Below are positions 8,368-19,015 of a stretch of DNA of 64,000 nucleotides, one piece after another. Below the pieces are notes generated by a model that made no database searches, was not told the origin of the DNA, and saw nothing but the letters and a program-made list of their open reading frames with translations. This DNA comes from Methylobacterium sp. SyP6R. GTDB lineage: Bacteria > Pseudomonadota > Alphaproteobacteria > Rhizobiales > Beijerinckiaceae. Where the stretch lies: assembly GCF_019216885.1 (NCBI RefSeq), contig NZ_JAAQRC020000001.1, positions 3,649,001-3,713,000 on the forward strand, in the 5' to 3' direction. A program made the position numbers and the translations under genes. Within the stretch, counting starts at the first letter, position 1, and every line of letters begins with the position of its first letter.

Positions 8368-8580
8368 CTAGTTGCCGTCCCCCGGCTCGTTCCCAAGCAC
8401 CGTGTGAAGCCGGCCGATCAGGGTGTCGAGTTCCCGCGGTACCGGCTCGTCGGTGACATCGGTATACATCGCCCGCAAGTCCTGCCCGAGCTTGGCGAGC
8501 AGCAGCGCATCGGCCAGGGACGACGCAGTCGAGTGCGACTGTCCGTAGATCGCAGCGTGATTGCTCGGGATCAACTTCAT
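8368..8580 (-). CDS. NepR-like anti-sigma factor (orphan)
   Basis: The 70-residue product contains LGQDLRAMYTDVTDEPVP followed by LDTLIGRL, the hallmark of NepR proteins (helix 1, a short linker with EPVP, helix 2). In alphaproteobacteria NepR binds sigma EcfG and is released by phosphorylated PhyR under general stress. The ATG at 8580 gives the usual NepR length. No phyR or ecfG gene lies nearby, so this is probably an additional paralogue acting on the same or another EcfG-type sigma factor. A palindrome at 8591-8607 sits just upstream. Confidence 0.7.
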   Translation of the reverse strand: MKLIPSNHAAIYGQSHSTASSLADALLLAKLGQDLRAMYTDVTDEPVPRELDTLIGRLHTVLGNEPGDGN

Positions 8581-8893
8581 GGCACGATGACGGGAACGGG
8601 GTTCCCGGCTCCAGCGAGGACAAGGGCGAGGTCGGGGACGAGAATCGGCACACGAGCGGTGATGATGGTCGGTCGATGACTTGTGGTCGATGGCTCGCGG
8701 TCGATCCGGGGCGGCGGAAGGTCGGCTCGCCATGAACAACGCGCTTCCGAGAGGGCAGTTGCGCGCGATTTTCGAGCAACCCGCCCGGCCGAACGCGATC
8801 CCGTGCGCGGGAGCACGCGGCCGCGACGGATTTCGTCGCAGGCCGCGTCGTTTAAGCCTCATCAACCATGACGATGGCCGTCCGGACGCCGCC
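8581..8893. other. Intergenic gap upstream of the NepR-like gene
   Basis: Apart from the palindrome CGGGAAC-GGG-GTTCCCG at 8591-8607, I see no gene, repeat or clear promoter in this 313-bp gap. Confidence 0.5.
8591..8607. promoter_or_regulatory. Perfect palindrome upstream of the NepR-like gene
   Basis: CGGGAAC and GTTCCCG form a perfect 7-bp inverted repeat around GGG, ending 11 nt before the ATG. It could be an operator or a short mRNA hairpin near the start. It contains GGAAC on both strands, but no GTT lies 16-17 nt downstream, so it is not a complete EcfG promoter. Confidence 0.35.
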
Positions 8894-9571
8894 CTACATC
8901 GGCGGCGTCAGCCCGTCCTTGCCGACCGAGATGCTGCGCGCTTCGAGCTTATCCCCGTCACGGACTGCCGAGGCGAAGACCTTGGCGCCCGGCACCAGCA
9001 CCGCCCGGTCGGCCGGCTCCAGCATCACGACCGGCGTGCCCGGCGGCACGGCGACCGCGAGGCTCTGGCCCTTGTACGACACCGTGAGGGTGCGGCCGTT
9101 GCCGATCACGGAGCCGCCCGCCACCGTGCCGTTGGTCATGCTGGTCTCGACCTCGGGCGTCTTGACCGTGCCGTTGGTCATGCTCGTCTCGACCGGGCCG
9201 GCGCCGTCGGGCAGCCGATCCCAGGGATAATGCCCCTCCCCGGCGCCGCGCATCGCCTCGGGGAAGATCAGCACTTCGAGGGCGACCGGCGGGTCGCCGG
9301 GCTTTTCGCCGGGCTTGGCGGCGGTGCCGATGAAGCTGCCGTCCTTGACCTGGTCGAGACTCGCGGGCGCCAGCTGCCCCACCCGCGTGCCGGAGCCGAG
9401 GCGGACGGTCTCGACCGTGCCCGTACGGGTGCGGATGGTGACCGCGTCCGCCTCGACGCGCTCGATCGTGCCGCGCAGGCGCTCGACCTGCGGCGCGGCG
9501 AGGGCGGCGCCGAGGGAACCGCCTGCGGCCAGCATCAGGCCGGCGGCCGCGATCGTCCTGAGAAAGGGCAT
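8894..9571 (-). CDS. Secreted DUF5666-like beta-rich protein with an internal repeat
   Basis: The 225-residue product starts with a signal peptide (MPFLRTIAAAGLMLAAGG). It continues with beta-type stretches such as RGTIERVEADAVTIRTRTG and LTVSYKGQSLAVAVPPGTPV, typical of DUF5666/OB-like exported proteins. The segment VETSMTNGTV occurs twice, 16 residues apart, encoded by a near-identical DNA repeat. The function is unknown and no operon partner is evident. Confidence 0.75.
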   Translation of the reverse strand: MPFLRTIAAAGLMLAAGGSLGAALAAPQVERLRGTIERVEADAVTIRTRTGTVETVRLGSGTRVGQLAPASLDQVKDGSFIGTAAKPGEKPGDPPVALEVLIFPEAMRGAGEGHYPWDRLPDGAGPVETSMTNGTVKTPEVETSMTNGTVAGGSVIGNGRTLTVSYKGQSLAVAVPPGTPVVMLEPADRAVLVPGAKVFASAVRDGDKLEARSISVGKDGLTPPM

Positions 9572-9677
9572 GGTGACACTCCGAAAACCAGGGCTCGAGG
9601 GTCCGAGCCCCGCCCGTTATGGTTCGCCCCGCCGCGCCGGACATTCGTCTCGCGCAGACGTGAACCAGGGCCCGGAC

Positions 9678-10937
9678 CTATCCGACGACCAGGCTGCAAT
9701 GCGGCTCGATGACCGGGTTGGCGCGCGACCAATCGGTGGCGTTGCGGCCGGCATCCCAGGTAAAGTCGTACACCCCGAGATCGACGAAGCGCTGATGGAT
9801 TCGCGCGTCGTATTTCTCGCTGACGGTGCGGGTGAGCCTCTGGATATCCCTGTTGCGCAGCCTCTGCGTATTTCCCGCTTCGTTATAATATTGGATGTAG
9901 CAGAATTTCCGCAGCAGGATCATGCGGGTATGGAGAAAGGTTCTCACGCATAGCTCGTAATCGTCGGCCGCGGCCAGATCCGGATTGTGCCCGCCGATGC
10001 TGTGATAGAAATCCTTGCGCCAGGCCCTGATGTGGTTCGGGGCCGAGACGATGTGCCGGATCGTCTTGGCATTGATCCTCGGCGCCTCGTGGACGATGTA
10101 ATCCCGGCCGTTGTAGTTTTCGACCCGGTCCCGCCCGTAGAAGAAGGCCCAATCCGGGCCGTAGGTCGCGTTGCGCCCGTCCTCGAAGACCTCCGCCCAG
10201 TCCGTGTAGAGAAAACCGGCTTCGGGATGCTGGAGAAACGCCCCCACGACCGCATCCAGGCCGAACGAGGTCAATTCGTCGTCGTGGTCGAGTTCGAGGA
10301 GGATGTCGCCGCCGGCGAGCCGGCAGGCCGTCTGCTTCACGTCTCCGATGCGGCCCGAGGGGCGGTGCGGGCGATAGACGCGAATCCGGTGGTCCTGTGC
10401 CGCCAGGGCGTTCAGTTCGGAGAACGTCGCGCCGTCATCGTCCGAGTCGTCGACGATGATCCACTCCCAATCGACGTAGGTCTGGGACCGCAGCGAATGG
10501 AACGGGCGCAGGATCCGGTGGCCCGACCGATAGGCCGGCGTGAAGACGCTCACCAGCGGGCGTGAGCGGCGAAACGTCGTCGCGTTGTCCAGGAAACAGT
10601 AGAAGATCTGCCGCCCGACCTCGTCGGCATCGACAGGGCCCGCGAAATTGATCCAGCGCTTGCGCACCTCGTAGGGGGCGTGCATCAGATTCTGGAATTT
10701 CGCCTCCTCGCCGAAGGTCGCGATCACATGCGGCCTTTTCGCGATGAGGATGCGTTCGAGATCATGGTCGTCCGGATAGAACGAGCAGTTCAATTGCCGC
10801 GTTTCGACGTCGATATCGGGCCCGGGACTTTTGATCTCGAATTCGCTGCGGCCGATGACGACGATTTCCGGAAGACTCACGACAGGCCTCGCGAAGGGTA
10901 CAGGATAGGATCCGATGTCTGCGGGCGCAGGTAGCAC
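9678..10937 (-). CDS. Family 2 glycosyltransferase
   Basis: The GT-A domain begins near residue 128 with VSVFTPAYRSGHRIL. It continues with the nucleotide-sugar site IIVDDSDDDG and the metal-binding triad LELDHDDEL, and later has ADDYELCVR, which resembles the catalytic ED region. About 125 residues precede the GT domain; part of that segment (VIGRSEFEIKSPGPDID to HVIATFGEE) looks like a separate small domain. GTG at 10880 (VSLPEIVVIGR) is a plausible shorter start with GAGG 6 nt upstream. The gene is solitary, so the glycan it builds cannot be named. Confidence 0.85.
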   Translation of the reverse strand: MLPAPADIGSYPVPFARPVVSLPEIVVIGRSEFEIKSPGPDIDVETRQLNCSFYPDDHDLERILIAKRPHVIATFGEEAKFQNLMHAPYEVRKRWINFAGPVDADEVGRQIFYCFLDNATTFRRSRPLVSVFTPAYRSGHRILRPFHSLRSQTYVDWEWIIVDDSDDDGATFSELNALAAQDHRIRVYRPHRPSGRIGDVKQTACRLAGGDILLELDHDDELTSFGLDAVVGAFLQHPEAGFLYTDWAEVFEDGRNATYGPDWAFFYGRDRVENYNGRDYIVHEAPRINAKTIRHIVSAPNHIRAWRKDFYHSIGGHNPDLAAADDYELCVRTFLHTRMILLRKFCYIQYYNEAGNTQRLRNRDIQRLTRTVSEKYDARIHQRFVDLGVYDFTWDAGRNATDWSRANPVIEPHCSLVVG

Positions 10938-11166
10938 GATCCAAGCCGGGCGCAGGCCTGCTCAATCCGAGTGTGATGCACGGATCGCCGGATTTCCATG
11001 CTGATCTTCCGGGACCGGCTCGGTACTTGTACGTCACCGGATGGGAGCGGCGGCCGCCGCGCAAGAATCCTCCCCCTCTGCGGTGGAGGGCTCGGCGTCG
11101 CGCCCGTCGCCCCCGCATCCAGGCAGCCTGCTGCGTCGTGTCCTGCGCCCAACGGCAGCGGACCCC

Positions 11167-11472
11167 CTACTCCTCCTCCGCCTCCTCAGGCTCCAGCGTC
11201 GCCTTGACGGTGTCGAGCACCCGCCGGGCGAGGTCGGAATCCGGGTCCTCGCGGGTCAGCGCGTCCTCCAGCATGGCGAGGAAGCCGCCGAGCTGGTGGC
11301 GGTAATGGTCGGAATCGATCCCCCGCAGGATGCCGGCGACGAAGCGCACCGCCATCTGCAACGCCACCTGCTTGGCGGCGACGTCGGATTGCGCCTCGGA
11401 GAGCCGGGCGATCATCTCGCCATGGCGGGCCGAGAGCGTCGTCAGGCCGTTGATCTTGTCGTCCGGGCTCAT
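11167..11472 (-). CDS. Hypothetical protein, helical with acidic tail
   Basis: From the ATG at 11472 (MSPDDKINGLTTLS) the product is 101 residues, rich in helix-forming residues and ending in EPEEAEEE. It has no signal peptide or membrane segment. I do not recognise a family. It follows acnA on the same strand, with a strong hairpin in between, so it is probably a separate unit. Confidence 0.55.
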   Translation of the reverse strand: MSPDDKINGLTTLSARHGEMIARLSEAQSDVAAKQVALQMAVRFVAGILRGIDSDHYRHQLGGFLAMLEDALTREDPDSDLARRVLDTVKATLEPEEAEEE

Positions 11473-11496
11473 CGCAGGCTCTCCCGAGAACAGGAA

Positions 11497-11524
11497 GGGG
11501 GCCCTTCCCGTCGGAAAGGCCCCC
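11497..11524 (-). terminator. Hairpin downstream of acnA
   Basis: GGGGGCCCTTCC and GGAAAGGCCCCC pair over 11 of 12 positions with a CGTC loop, 94 bp past the acnA stop. There is no strong T-run, so it may act as a weak terminator or as the 3' end of a processed transcript. Confidence 0.5.
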
Positions 11525-11617
11525 GTCGTCGTGGCGGTGCCCGGGGAGCCTGTCACGGGCTCCCGGGTGTTCAAAAGCTCTCCCTCCGGCTGTCATCCGA
11601 GGGGAGAGGACCAATCC

Positions 11618-14317
<2,700 letters not shown>

Positions 14318-14694
14318 GGCGTGGTCCTCGCGAGGGGTTGTCGAACACGGCACAGGCAGGGCCTGCGCCACACGTAAGTGTTCGGCCGGATGCGCTGCGG
14401 GGTCGGTCCTGCTCGACGCAAGGAACGCGCCCGTCTGCCGCCCGCCCTCGCCTTGCCGGCCGAGAATCGAACGGTGCGCGCGCCGCCCCGGGGGTGCCCG
14501 GACTGGGATGCGCGAAGGACGGTTTGGACGCCTCTGAAGGTCGCGCGGCGCAGCCGGGGATGCGTATAGAACACTTCGAAACTGGCCGCTACGGGTCTGT
14601 CGGCCGCGCAATCGGTCATTCTCGCCGGGGCAGGCATCGCGTAAACGCGGAAACCGCCCTCCCCGCTTCACCCCCTCGCTGGAGCCCCCTGCCC
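14318..14694. other. Divergent acnA/ccmA intergenic region
   Basis: This 377-bp gap should hold the promoters of acnA (leftward) and ccmA (rightward). I cannot identify -35/-10 sites with confidence and see no repeat or small gene. Confidence 0.5.
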
Positions 14695-15342
14695 TTGCGC
14701 CTCATCGCCGAGGACCTCGCCTGCCGGCGCTCCGGCCGCCGCATCTTTGCCGGGCTCTCCTTCACCCTGGGGGCCGGCGAGGCGCTGACCGTCACCGGCC
14801 GCAACGGGGCCGGCAAATCGTCGCTGCTCGCCATCCTCGCCGGGCGGCTGCGGCCCGAGGCCGGACGGCTCAGGGCCGAGGAGGTCGGGGAGCGCACGAT
14901 TCCCGAATGCCTCCACGTCGTCGGCCACCGCGACGGGCTCAAAGGCGCACTCACCGCCGAGGAGAACCTCGCCTTCGCCCGCGCCCTTCTGGGCGACGCC
15001 GATCTCAGGCCTCGCGATGCGCTCGCCCGGCTCGGCCTCGCCCATGCCGCGGGGCTGCCGGTGGGCTACCTCTCGGCCGGCCAGAGGCGGCGGGTGGCGC
15101 TCGCCCGGCTCCTCGTCTGCCGCCGGCCGCTCTGGCTCCTCGACGAACCCACCGCCGCCCTCGACGTCGCCTCGCAAGCCGCGCTCGCCGGGCTGATGCG
15201 CGCGCACCTGGCGCAGGGCGGCCTCGTCATCGCCGCCACCCACCAGGCGCTCGGTCTGGACAACGCCCGGGACCTGTCCGTGGAAGCCTTCCGCACCGGG
15301 CGCGCCGACATCGCCGCCGATCCTTTCGCGGAGGCGTTCTGA
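14695..15342 (+). CDS. ccmA: Heme exporter ATP-binding protein CcmA
   Basis: CcmA is the ATPase of the CcmABCD complex, which frees holo-CcmE in cytochrome c maturation. Walker A is GRNGAGKSS, the signature is [16 protein letters not shown] and Walker B is PLWLLDEP, followed by an H-loop in AATHQ. The TTG at 14695 gives 215 residues, the family's usual length, with GGAG 10 nt upstream. ATG codons further upstream would add residues with no homology. The stop overlaps the ccmB start by one base. Confidence 0.93.
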   Translation: MRLIAEDLACRRSGRRIFAGLSFTLGAGEALTVTGRNGAGKSSLLAILAGRLRPEAGRLRAEEVGERTIPECLHVVGHRDGLKGALTAEENLAFARALLGDADLRPRDALARLGLAHAAGLPVGYLSAGQRRRVALARLLVCRRPLWLLDEPTAALDVASQAALAGLMRAHLAQGGLVIAATHQALGLDNARDLSVEAFRTGRADIAADPFAEAF

Positions 15343-16010
15343 TGGGTCGCGCCTTCCTGGCGGTGGTCGCCCGCGACCTGCGGCTCGCCGGCCGCATCGG
15401 CGGCTCGGGGGCCCTGTCCCTGGTGTTCTTCCTGATGATCGTCGCCCTGGTGCCGTTCGGCCTCGGGCCCGACCTGAACCTGCTCGTCCGGATCGGCCCC
15501 GGCATCCTGTGGATCGCCGCGGTGCTGGCGACGCTGATCGGCCTCGACCGGCTGTTCCAGGCCGACGAGGAGGACGGCTCCCTCGACCTCCTCACCGGCG
15601 CGCCTGCGCCCTTGGAGTTGCTGGTGCTGGCCAAGGTCACGGCGCACTGGCTCACCACCGGCCTGCCGCTGGCGCTCGCCACGCCCTTGTTCGGGCTGTT
15701 GGTCGCCTTGAGTCCCACCGGCATGGCGGCGACCAGCCTGACGCTGCTGGTCGGCACCCCGGCGCTGACCTTCATCGGCGCCGTCGGCGCGGCCCTCACC
15801 GCCTCGATCCGCCGCGGCGGCCTGATCCTCGCCGTGGTGGTGCTGCCCCTGATGGTGCCGACCCTGATCTTCGGCGTCTCGGCGGCGGATGCGGCGCTGG
15901 CTGGGACCGTGCCGTTCGCGACGCCGCTGGCGATCCTGGGGGCGTTGAGCCTCGTCGCCGGGGTGGTCGGGACGCTGGCGGCGGCGGCGGCGTTGCGGTG
16001 GGGGGAGTAG
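15342..16010 (+). CDS. ccmB: Heme exporter membrane protein CcmB
   Basis: CcmB is the membrane partner of CcmA. The 222-residue product has six hydrophobic segments and the family motifs LDRLFQADEEDGSLD and KVTAHWLTTGLPL. Its ATG overlaps the ccmA stop (TGATG), so the two are translationally coupled. In related genomes ccmC follows directly. Here three minus-strand genes intervene. Confidence 0.95.
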   Translation: MGRAFLAVVARDLRLAGRIGGSGALSLVFFLMIVALVPFGLGPDLNLLVRIGPGILWIAAVLATLIGLDRLFQADEEDGSLDLLTGAPAPLELLVLAKVTAHWLTTGLPLALATPLFGLLVALSPTGMAATSLTLLVGTPALTFIGAVGAALTASIRRGGLILAVVVLPLMVPTLIFGVSAADAALAGTVPFATPLAILGALSLVAGVVGTLAAAAALRWGE

Positions 16011-16013
16011 GGC

Positions 16014-16337
16014 TCAGGCGGCCTTCAGCTTCCGGGCCGCCTCGGCCAGAGCATCGTGCATGCGCGTCTGCCAGCCGGGACCCGTCGCCTTGAAGGTCTC
16101 CAGAACGTCCGGATCGATCCGCAGCGAGATCGGCACACGCTTCGCACCCGCTTTCAGACGGCCGGCGCGGCTCGTGAAGGCCGCGGCCACCTCGGCGGGC
16201 ATGCTCCCGGTTCCCAGGCGGGCGCGAGCCAACTCCTCGTCCGTCAGCGGCGGATTGTCGGACACTTCGTCCCAGTCTTCCTGGGAATACTGCGGATTCG
16301 GAACATAACCAGCGGCGCGGTTCGGAGCGTTCATCAC
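16014..16337 (-). CDS. BrnA-like antitoxin (no BrnT beside it)
   Basis: The 107-residue product matches BrnA antitoxins: YSQEDWDEVSDNPPLTDEEL in the N-terminal half and a C-terminal ribbon-helix-helix DNA-binding part with VPISLRIDPDVLETFKATG and GWQTRMHDAL. BrnA normally neutralises the RNase BrnT encoded just upstream. Here the upstream gene, 11 bp away, is instead a GNAT acetyltransferase. It is convergent with ccmB, with 3 bp between stops. It may be an orphan antitoxin or an antitoxin now paired with the GNAT protein. Confidence 0.8.
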   Translation of the reverse strand: MMNAPNRAAGYVPNPQYSQEDWDEVSDNPPLTDEELARARLGTGSMPAEVAAAFTSRAGRLKAGAKRVPISLRIDPDVLETFKATGPGWQTRMHDALAEAARKLKAA

Positions 16338-16348
16338 CGGCTCTCCTC

Positions 16349-16810
16349 TCAGATCGCGGAGCGCTTCTCCATGACGATCGTCCGCTCCTCGCCGTGGTGG
16401 TGCTCCCGCACCACCCGGAACCCGAGTCGGCCATAGCAGCCCGTAGCGGTCAGGGACGATTGCAGGGTCAGCGTCGCGACGCCCGCGGCTACGGCCGCCC
16501 GGTCGATCTCGGCCATCAAGGCCCGGCCGATGCCGCGCCCCTGCGCGTCGGGCACAACGAAGACGGAGCGCACGACGGCGCCGTCGCGACTCGCCGTGCC
16601 GGCGATGCGGGCCGCATCCACGGCCACGAAGACCTGCCGCATCGCGAGCGTCGCGGCGATTCCGTCCGGCGTGAAGCTCCTGGCGACCCGGGCGATCGTC
16701 TCCGGGCCGTAATCGCGCGCATTGCTCTCGTGCAACGCCGCGAGGACGACACGGCTGATTTGCGCCGCATCGTCCACCGTCGCCGGACGTATGTCGTACA
16801 CCACTGCCAT
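16349..16810 (-). CDS. GNAT family N-acetyltransferase
   Basis: A 153-residue GNAT protein. The acetyl-CoA motif A is VVPDAQGRGIGRALM, the preceding strand is AVVRSVFV, and the C-terminal GCYGRLGFRVVREHHHGEE is typical. The ATG at 16810 abuts GGGGGAGG. A GTG two codons downstream (16804) would have ideal 6-nt spacing and may be the real start. It lies 11 bp upstream of the BrnA-like gene and is surely cotranscribed with it. GNAT-RHH pairs can form toxin-antitoxin systems, but this protein also resembles ordinary small-molecule acetyltransferases. Confidence 0.85.
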   Translation of the reverse strand: MAVVYDIRPATVDDAAQISRVVLAALHESNARDYGPETIARVARSFTPDGIAATLAMRQVFVAVDAARIAGTASRDGAVVRSVFVVPDAQGRGIGRALMAEIDRAAVAAGVATLTLQSSLTATGCYGRLGFRVVREHHHGEERTIVMEKRSAI

Positions 16811-16851
16811 CCTCCCCCGGCGCCGCGCACCGGGGGAGCGCCGCCGGTTGT

Positions 16852-17025
16852 CTAGAACACCGCCTGCCCCAGCAGCACCGCCGCGATCACGATCACCACG
16901 GCGATCACCAGGAACAGCCCGAACAGCAGCCGCGCGATGCCGCGGGCGCCCGACGCCACGTTGGTGAAGCCGAGCGCACCGGCCACCAGCGAGATCACGA
17001 AGAAGATGATCGCCCATTTCAACAT
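16852..17025 (-). CDS. DUF1328 family small membrane protein
   Basis: The 57-residue product ([20 protein letters not shown], then a second helix) is a DUF1328/YtjA-type protein with two membrane helices. The longer in-frame reading upstream is antisense to ccmC and not credible. These proteins are stress-associated in several proteobacteria, with no known mechanism. A GGAAC-N17-GTT promoter match lies 40 nt upstream. Confidence 0.9.
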   Translation of the reverse strand: MLKWAIIFFVISLVAGALGFTNVASGARGIARLLFGLFLVIAVVIVIAAVLLGQAVF

Positions 17026-17064
17026 GGCGGGAGCACTCCGGTCGCCGAAAAAAGTCGCGTGGGT

Positions 17065-17089
17065 AACCGCCACCGCCACGCTTCGTTCC
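17065..17089 (-). promoter_or_regulatory. Candidate sigma EcfG promoter for the DUF1328 gene
   Basis: Read on the minus strand, GGAAC (17089-17085) and GTT (17067-17065) are separated by 17 nt. This matches the alphaproteobacterial general-stress consensus GGAAC-N16/17-cGTT. The ATG is about 40 nt further on. A few chance matches are expected in 64 kb, but DUF1328 genes are plausible stress-regulon members. Confidence 0.45.
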
Positions 17090-17160
17090 GGGGTCCTCAC
17101 AGCCCTCTGCGCCGTTCGTCCGCATTGCCCGAGCGGGCGCCCGCGCGCTACACCGGCGCC

Positions 17161-17928
17161 ATGGCGATGGGTCTCCTCACCCGGCTGGCGCAGCCCGGCC
17201 ACTTCATGCGCTGGTCTCGGGCTCTCCTGCCCTGGGTCGCCGGCCTCGCGATCGTGCTGCTGGCCGTCGGCCAGTACCTGACCTGGTTCGTGGCCCCGCC
17301 CGACTACCAGCAGGGCGAGACGGTGCGGATCATGTACATCCACGTCCCTGCGGCCTGGATGGCGGTGTTCTTCTACGGCGCCATGGCGGTCTCGGCGCTC
17401 GGCACCCTGATCTGGCGCCATCCGCTCGCCGACGTGGCGCAGCGTGCCGCGGCGCCGATCGGCGCGGCCTTCACGCTGATCTGCCTCGTCACCGGCTCGC
17501 TCTGGGGCAAGCCGATGTGGGGCACCTACTGGGTCTGGGATGCGCGCCTGACCTCGATGCTGGTGCTGTTCCTGATCTATTGCGGGCTTCTCGCCCTGTG
17601 GCGCACGATCGAGGACCCGAACCGGGCCGCGCGGGCGGTCGCGATCCTGACGCTCGTCGGCGCCATCAACCTGCCGATCATCAAGTTCTCGGTGAGCTGG
17701 TGGTCGACCCTGCACCAGCCGGCCTCGATCCTGCGGATGGGCGGGCCGACCATCTACGCCTCGATGCTCTATCCCCTGCTGGTGATGATCGCCGCCGCCT
17801 CGGCGCTCGGCATCGCGCTCCACCTCCAGGCGATGCGCACCGAGATCCTGCGCCGCCGCGTGCGCACGCTCACCATCCTCGAAGCCGAGCGGCTCGATGC
17901 CGCACTGATGGCACCGCAGGCGGCCTGA
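17161..17928 (+). CDS. ccmC: Heme exporter/heme-handling protein CcmC
   Basis: CcmC loads heme onto CcmE in the periplasm. The 255-residue protein has six membrane helices, the tryptophan-rich heme-interacting loop [12 protein letters not shown], and the conserved periplasmic histidines in MYIHVPAAW and STLHQPAS. The ATG at 17161 gives the usual N terminus. It is followed 2 bp later by ccmD. Confidence 0.95.
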   Translation: MAMGLLTRLAQPGHFMRWSRALLPWVAGLAIVLLAVGQYLTWFVAPPDYQQGETVRIMYIHVPAAWMAVFFYGAMAVSALGTLIWRHPLADVAQRAAAPIGAAFTLICLVTGSLWGKPMWGTYWVWDARLTSMLVLFLIYCGLLALWRTIEDPNRAARAVAILTLVGAINLPIIKFSVSWWSTLHQPASILRMGGPTIYASMLYPLLVMIAAASALGIALHLQAMRTEILRRRVRTLTILEAERLDAALMAPQAA

Positions 17929-17930
17929 CC

Positions 17931-18113
17931 ATGAACCTCGGCATGGACCTCGGACCGCACGCCGCCTTCATCCTCGGTGCCTACGGCTTCACCGCCCTGG
18001 TGGTGGCCGGCCTCGTCGCCCACGCGATCCTCGACCGGCGGGCGCAGGAGCGGGCGCTCGCCCGGCTCGCACAGGAGCCGCAGAGGCACGACGCACAGGG
18101 GAGCCGCCGGTGA
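17931..18113 (+). CDS. ccmD: Heme exporter accessory protein CcmD
   Basis: This 60-residue protein has one membrane helix ([19 protein letters not shown]) followed by a basic cytoplasmic tail, as in CcmD, which stabilises the CcmABCDE complex. It starts 2 bp after ccmC and its stop overlaps the ccmG start (GTGA). The gene is easily missed because it lies in a different frame from its neighbours. Confidence 0.9.
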   Translation: MNLGMDLGPHAAFILGAYGFTALVVAGLVAHAILDRRAQERALARLAQEPQRHDAQGSRR

Positions 18114-18724
18114 GCGACGCCCCCGTGCAGCCGGTCCAAGAGGGCGCGATCGAGGAGGCCGAGGAGGCGCCGCGGCGCTCCCGGCTGCTGTTCCTGCTGC
18201 CGCTCCTGGCCTTCGCCGCGCTCGCCGGCATCTTCCTCGGCAAGCTGCTCACCACCGGTTACGACCCTTCGGCCGTGCCCTCGGCCCTGATCGGCCGCCA
18301 GGTTCCGGACTTCACCCTGCCGCCGGTCGCGGGGCTGACCCGGGACGGCGCCGCGGTGCCGGGCCTGACCGCCGCCGATCTCAAGGGCAAGGTGACGGTG
18401 CTGAACGTCTGGTCGTCGTGGTGCGCGCCCTGCCAGATCGAGCACCCGATGCTGGTCCGCCTCGCCCGCGACGGCGTGAACCTCGTCGGCATCGACTACA
18501 AGGACCAGCCCGAGAACGGCCGCCGCTACCTCGGCCGCCACGGCAATCCGTTCCGGGCCGTCGGCGCCGACGAGGCCGGCCGGGTCGGCATCGATCTCGG
18601 GGTCTACGGCGTGCCGGAGACCTTCGTGATCGGGCCGGACGGGCGGATCCGCGAGAAGCTGGTCGGGATCATCACGCCGGAGAACTACGACGCGTTCCTG
18701 GCGCGGGTGAGGGCGATGAAGTAG
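18110..18724 (+). CDS. ccmG: Thiol:disulfide interchange protein CcmG (DsbE)
   Basis: CcmG is a membrane-anchored periplasmic thioredoxin that reduces apocytochrome c before heme attachment. After a cytoplasmic stretch, one N-terminal helix (about residues 26-46) is followed by the thioredoxin fold with WSSWCAPCQ (CxxC), and GVPETFVIGPDG holds the cis-Pro. The GTG start overlaps the ccmD stop. The 204-residue length is typical. The ccm genes E, F and H are not in this window. Confidence 0.95.
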   Translation: MSDAPVQPVQEGAIEEAEEAPRRSRLLFLLPLLAFAALAGIFLGKLLTTGYDPSAVPSALIGRQVPDFTLPPVAGLTRDGAAVPGLTAADLKGKVTVLNVWSSWCAPCQIEHPMLVRLARDGVNLVGIDYKDQPENGRRYLGRHGNPFRAVGADEAGRVGIDLGVYGVPETFVIGPDGRIREKLVGIITPENYDAFLARVRAMK

Positions 18725-18827
18725 GAGCGCGCTCGCGCCCTTGAGCCGAGCCCGTGCAGGAAAACCCAGGACGCTGCGGCTCCTCGGATTTTCATGCGGT
18801 TTGCATGAAGCTTGTTGAAAGCCTCCC

Positions 18828-18966
18828 CGTCATTCCGGGGCCGCGTAGCGGAGCCCGGAATCCAGAACCGCGGATGGAAGAGAATCGAGCGGAATGCTGA
18901 TCGCTCGTTCCTCGACGACCTGAGTGTCTGGATTCCGGGTTCCGCTTTCGCGGCCCCGGAATGACG
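18828..18966. repeat. Palindromic repeat with 39-bp terminal inverted repeats
   Basis: CGTCATTCCGGGGCCGCG at the left end pairs with CGCGGCCCCGGAATGACG at the right. The match continues through AGCCCGGAATCCAGA and TCTGGATTCCGGG. About 60 bp of unrelated sequence separates the arms. It resembles the dispersed CGTCATTCCGGGG repeats of alphaproteobacteria. It lies between the convergent ccmG and GyrI-like genes and may serve as a bidirectional terminator. Confidence 0.75.
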
Positions 18967-19015
18967 AGGAGGGTGTGAACACGGTCGGGGCAATAAGCAG
19001 CCCCTCGCAGGCCGA

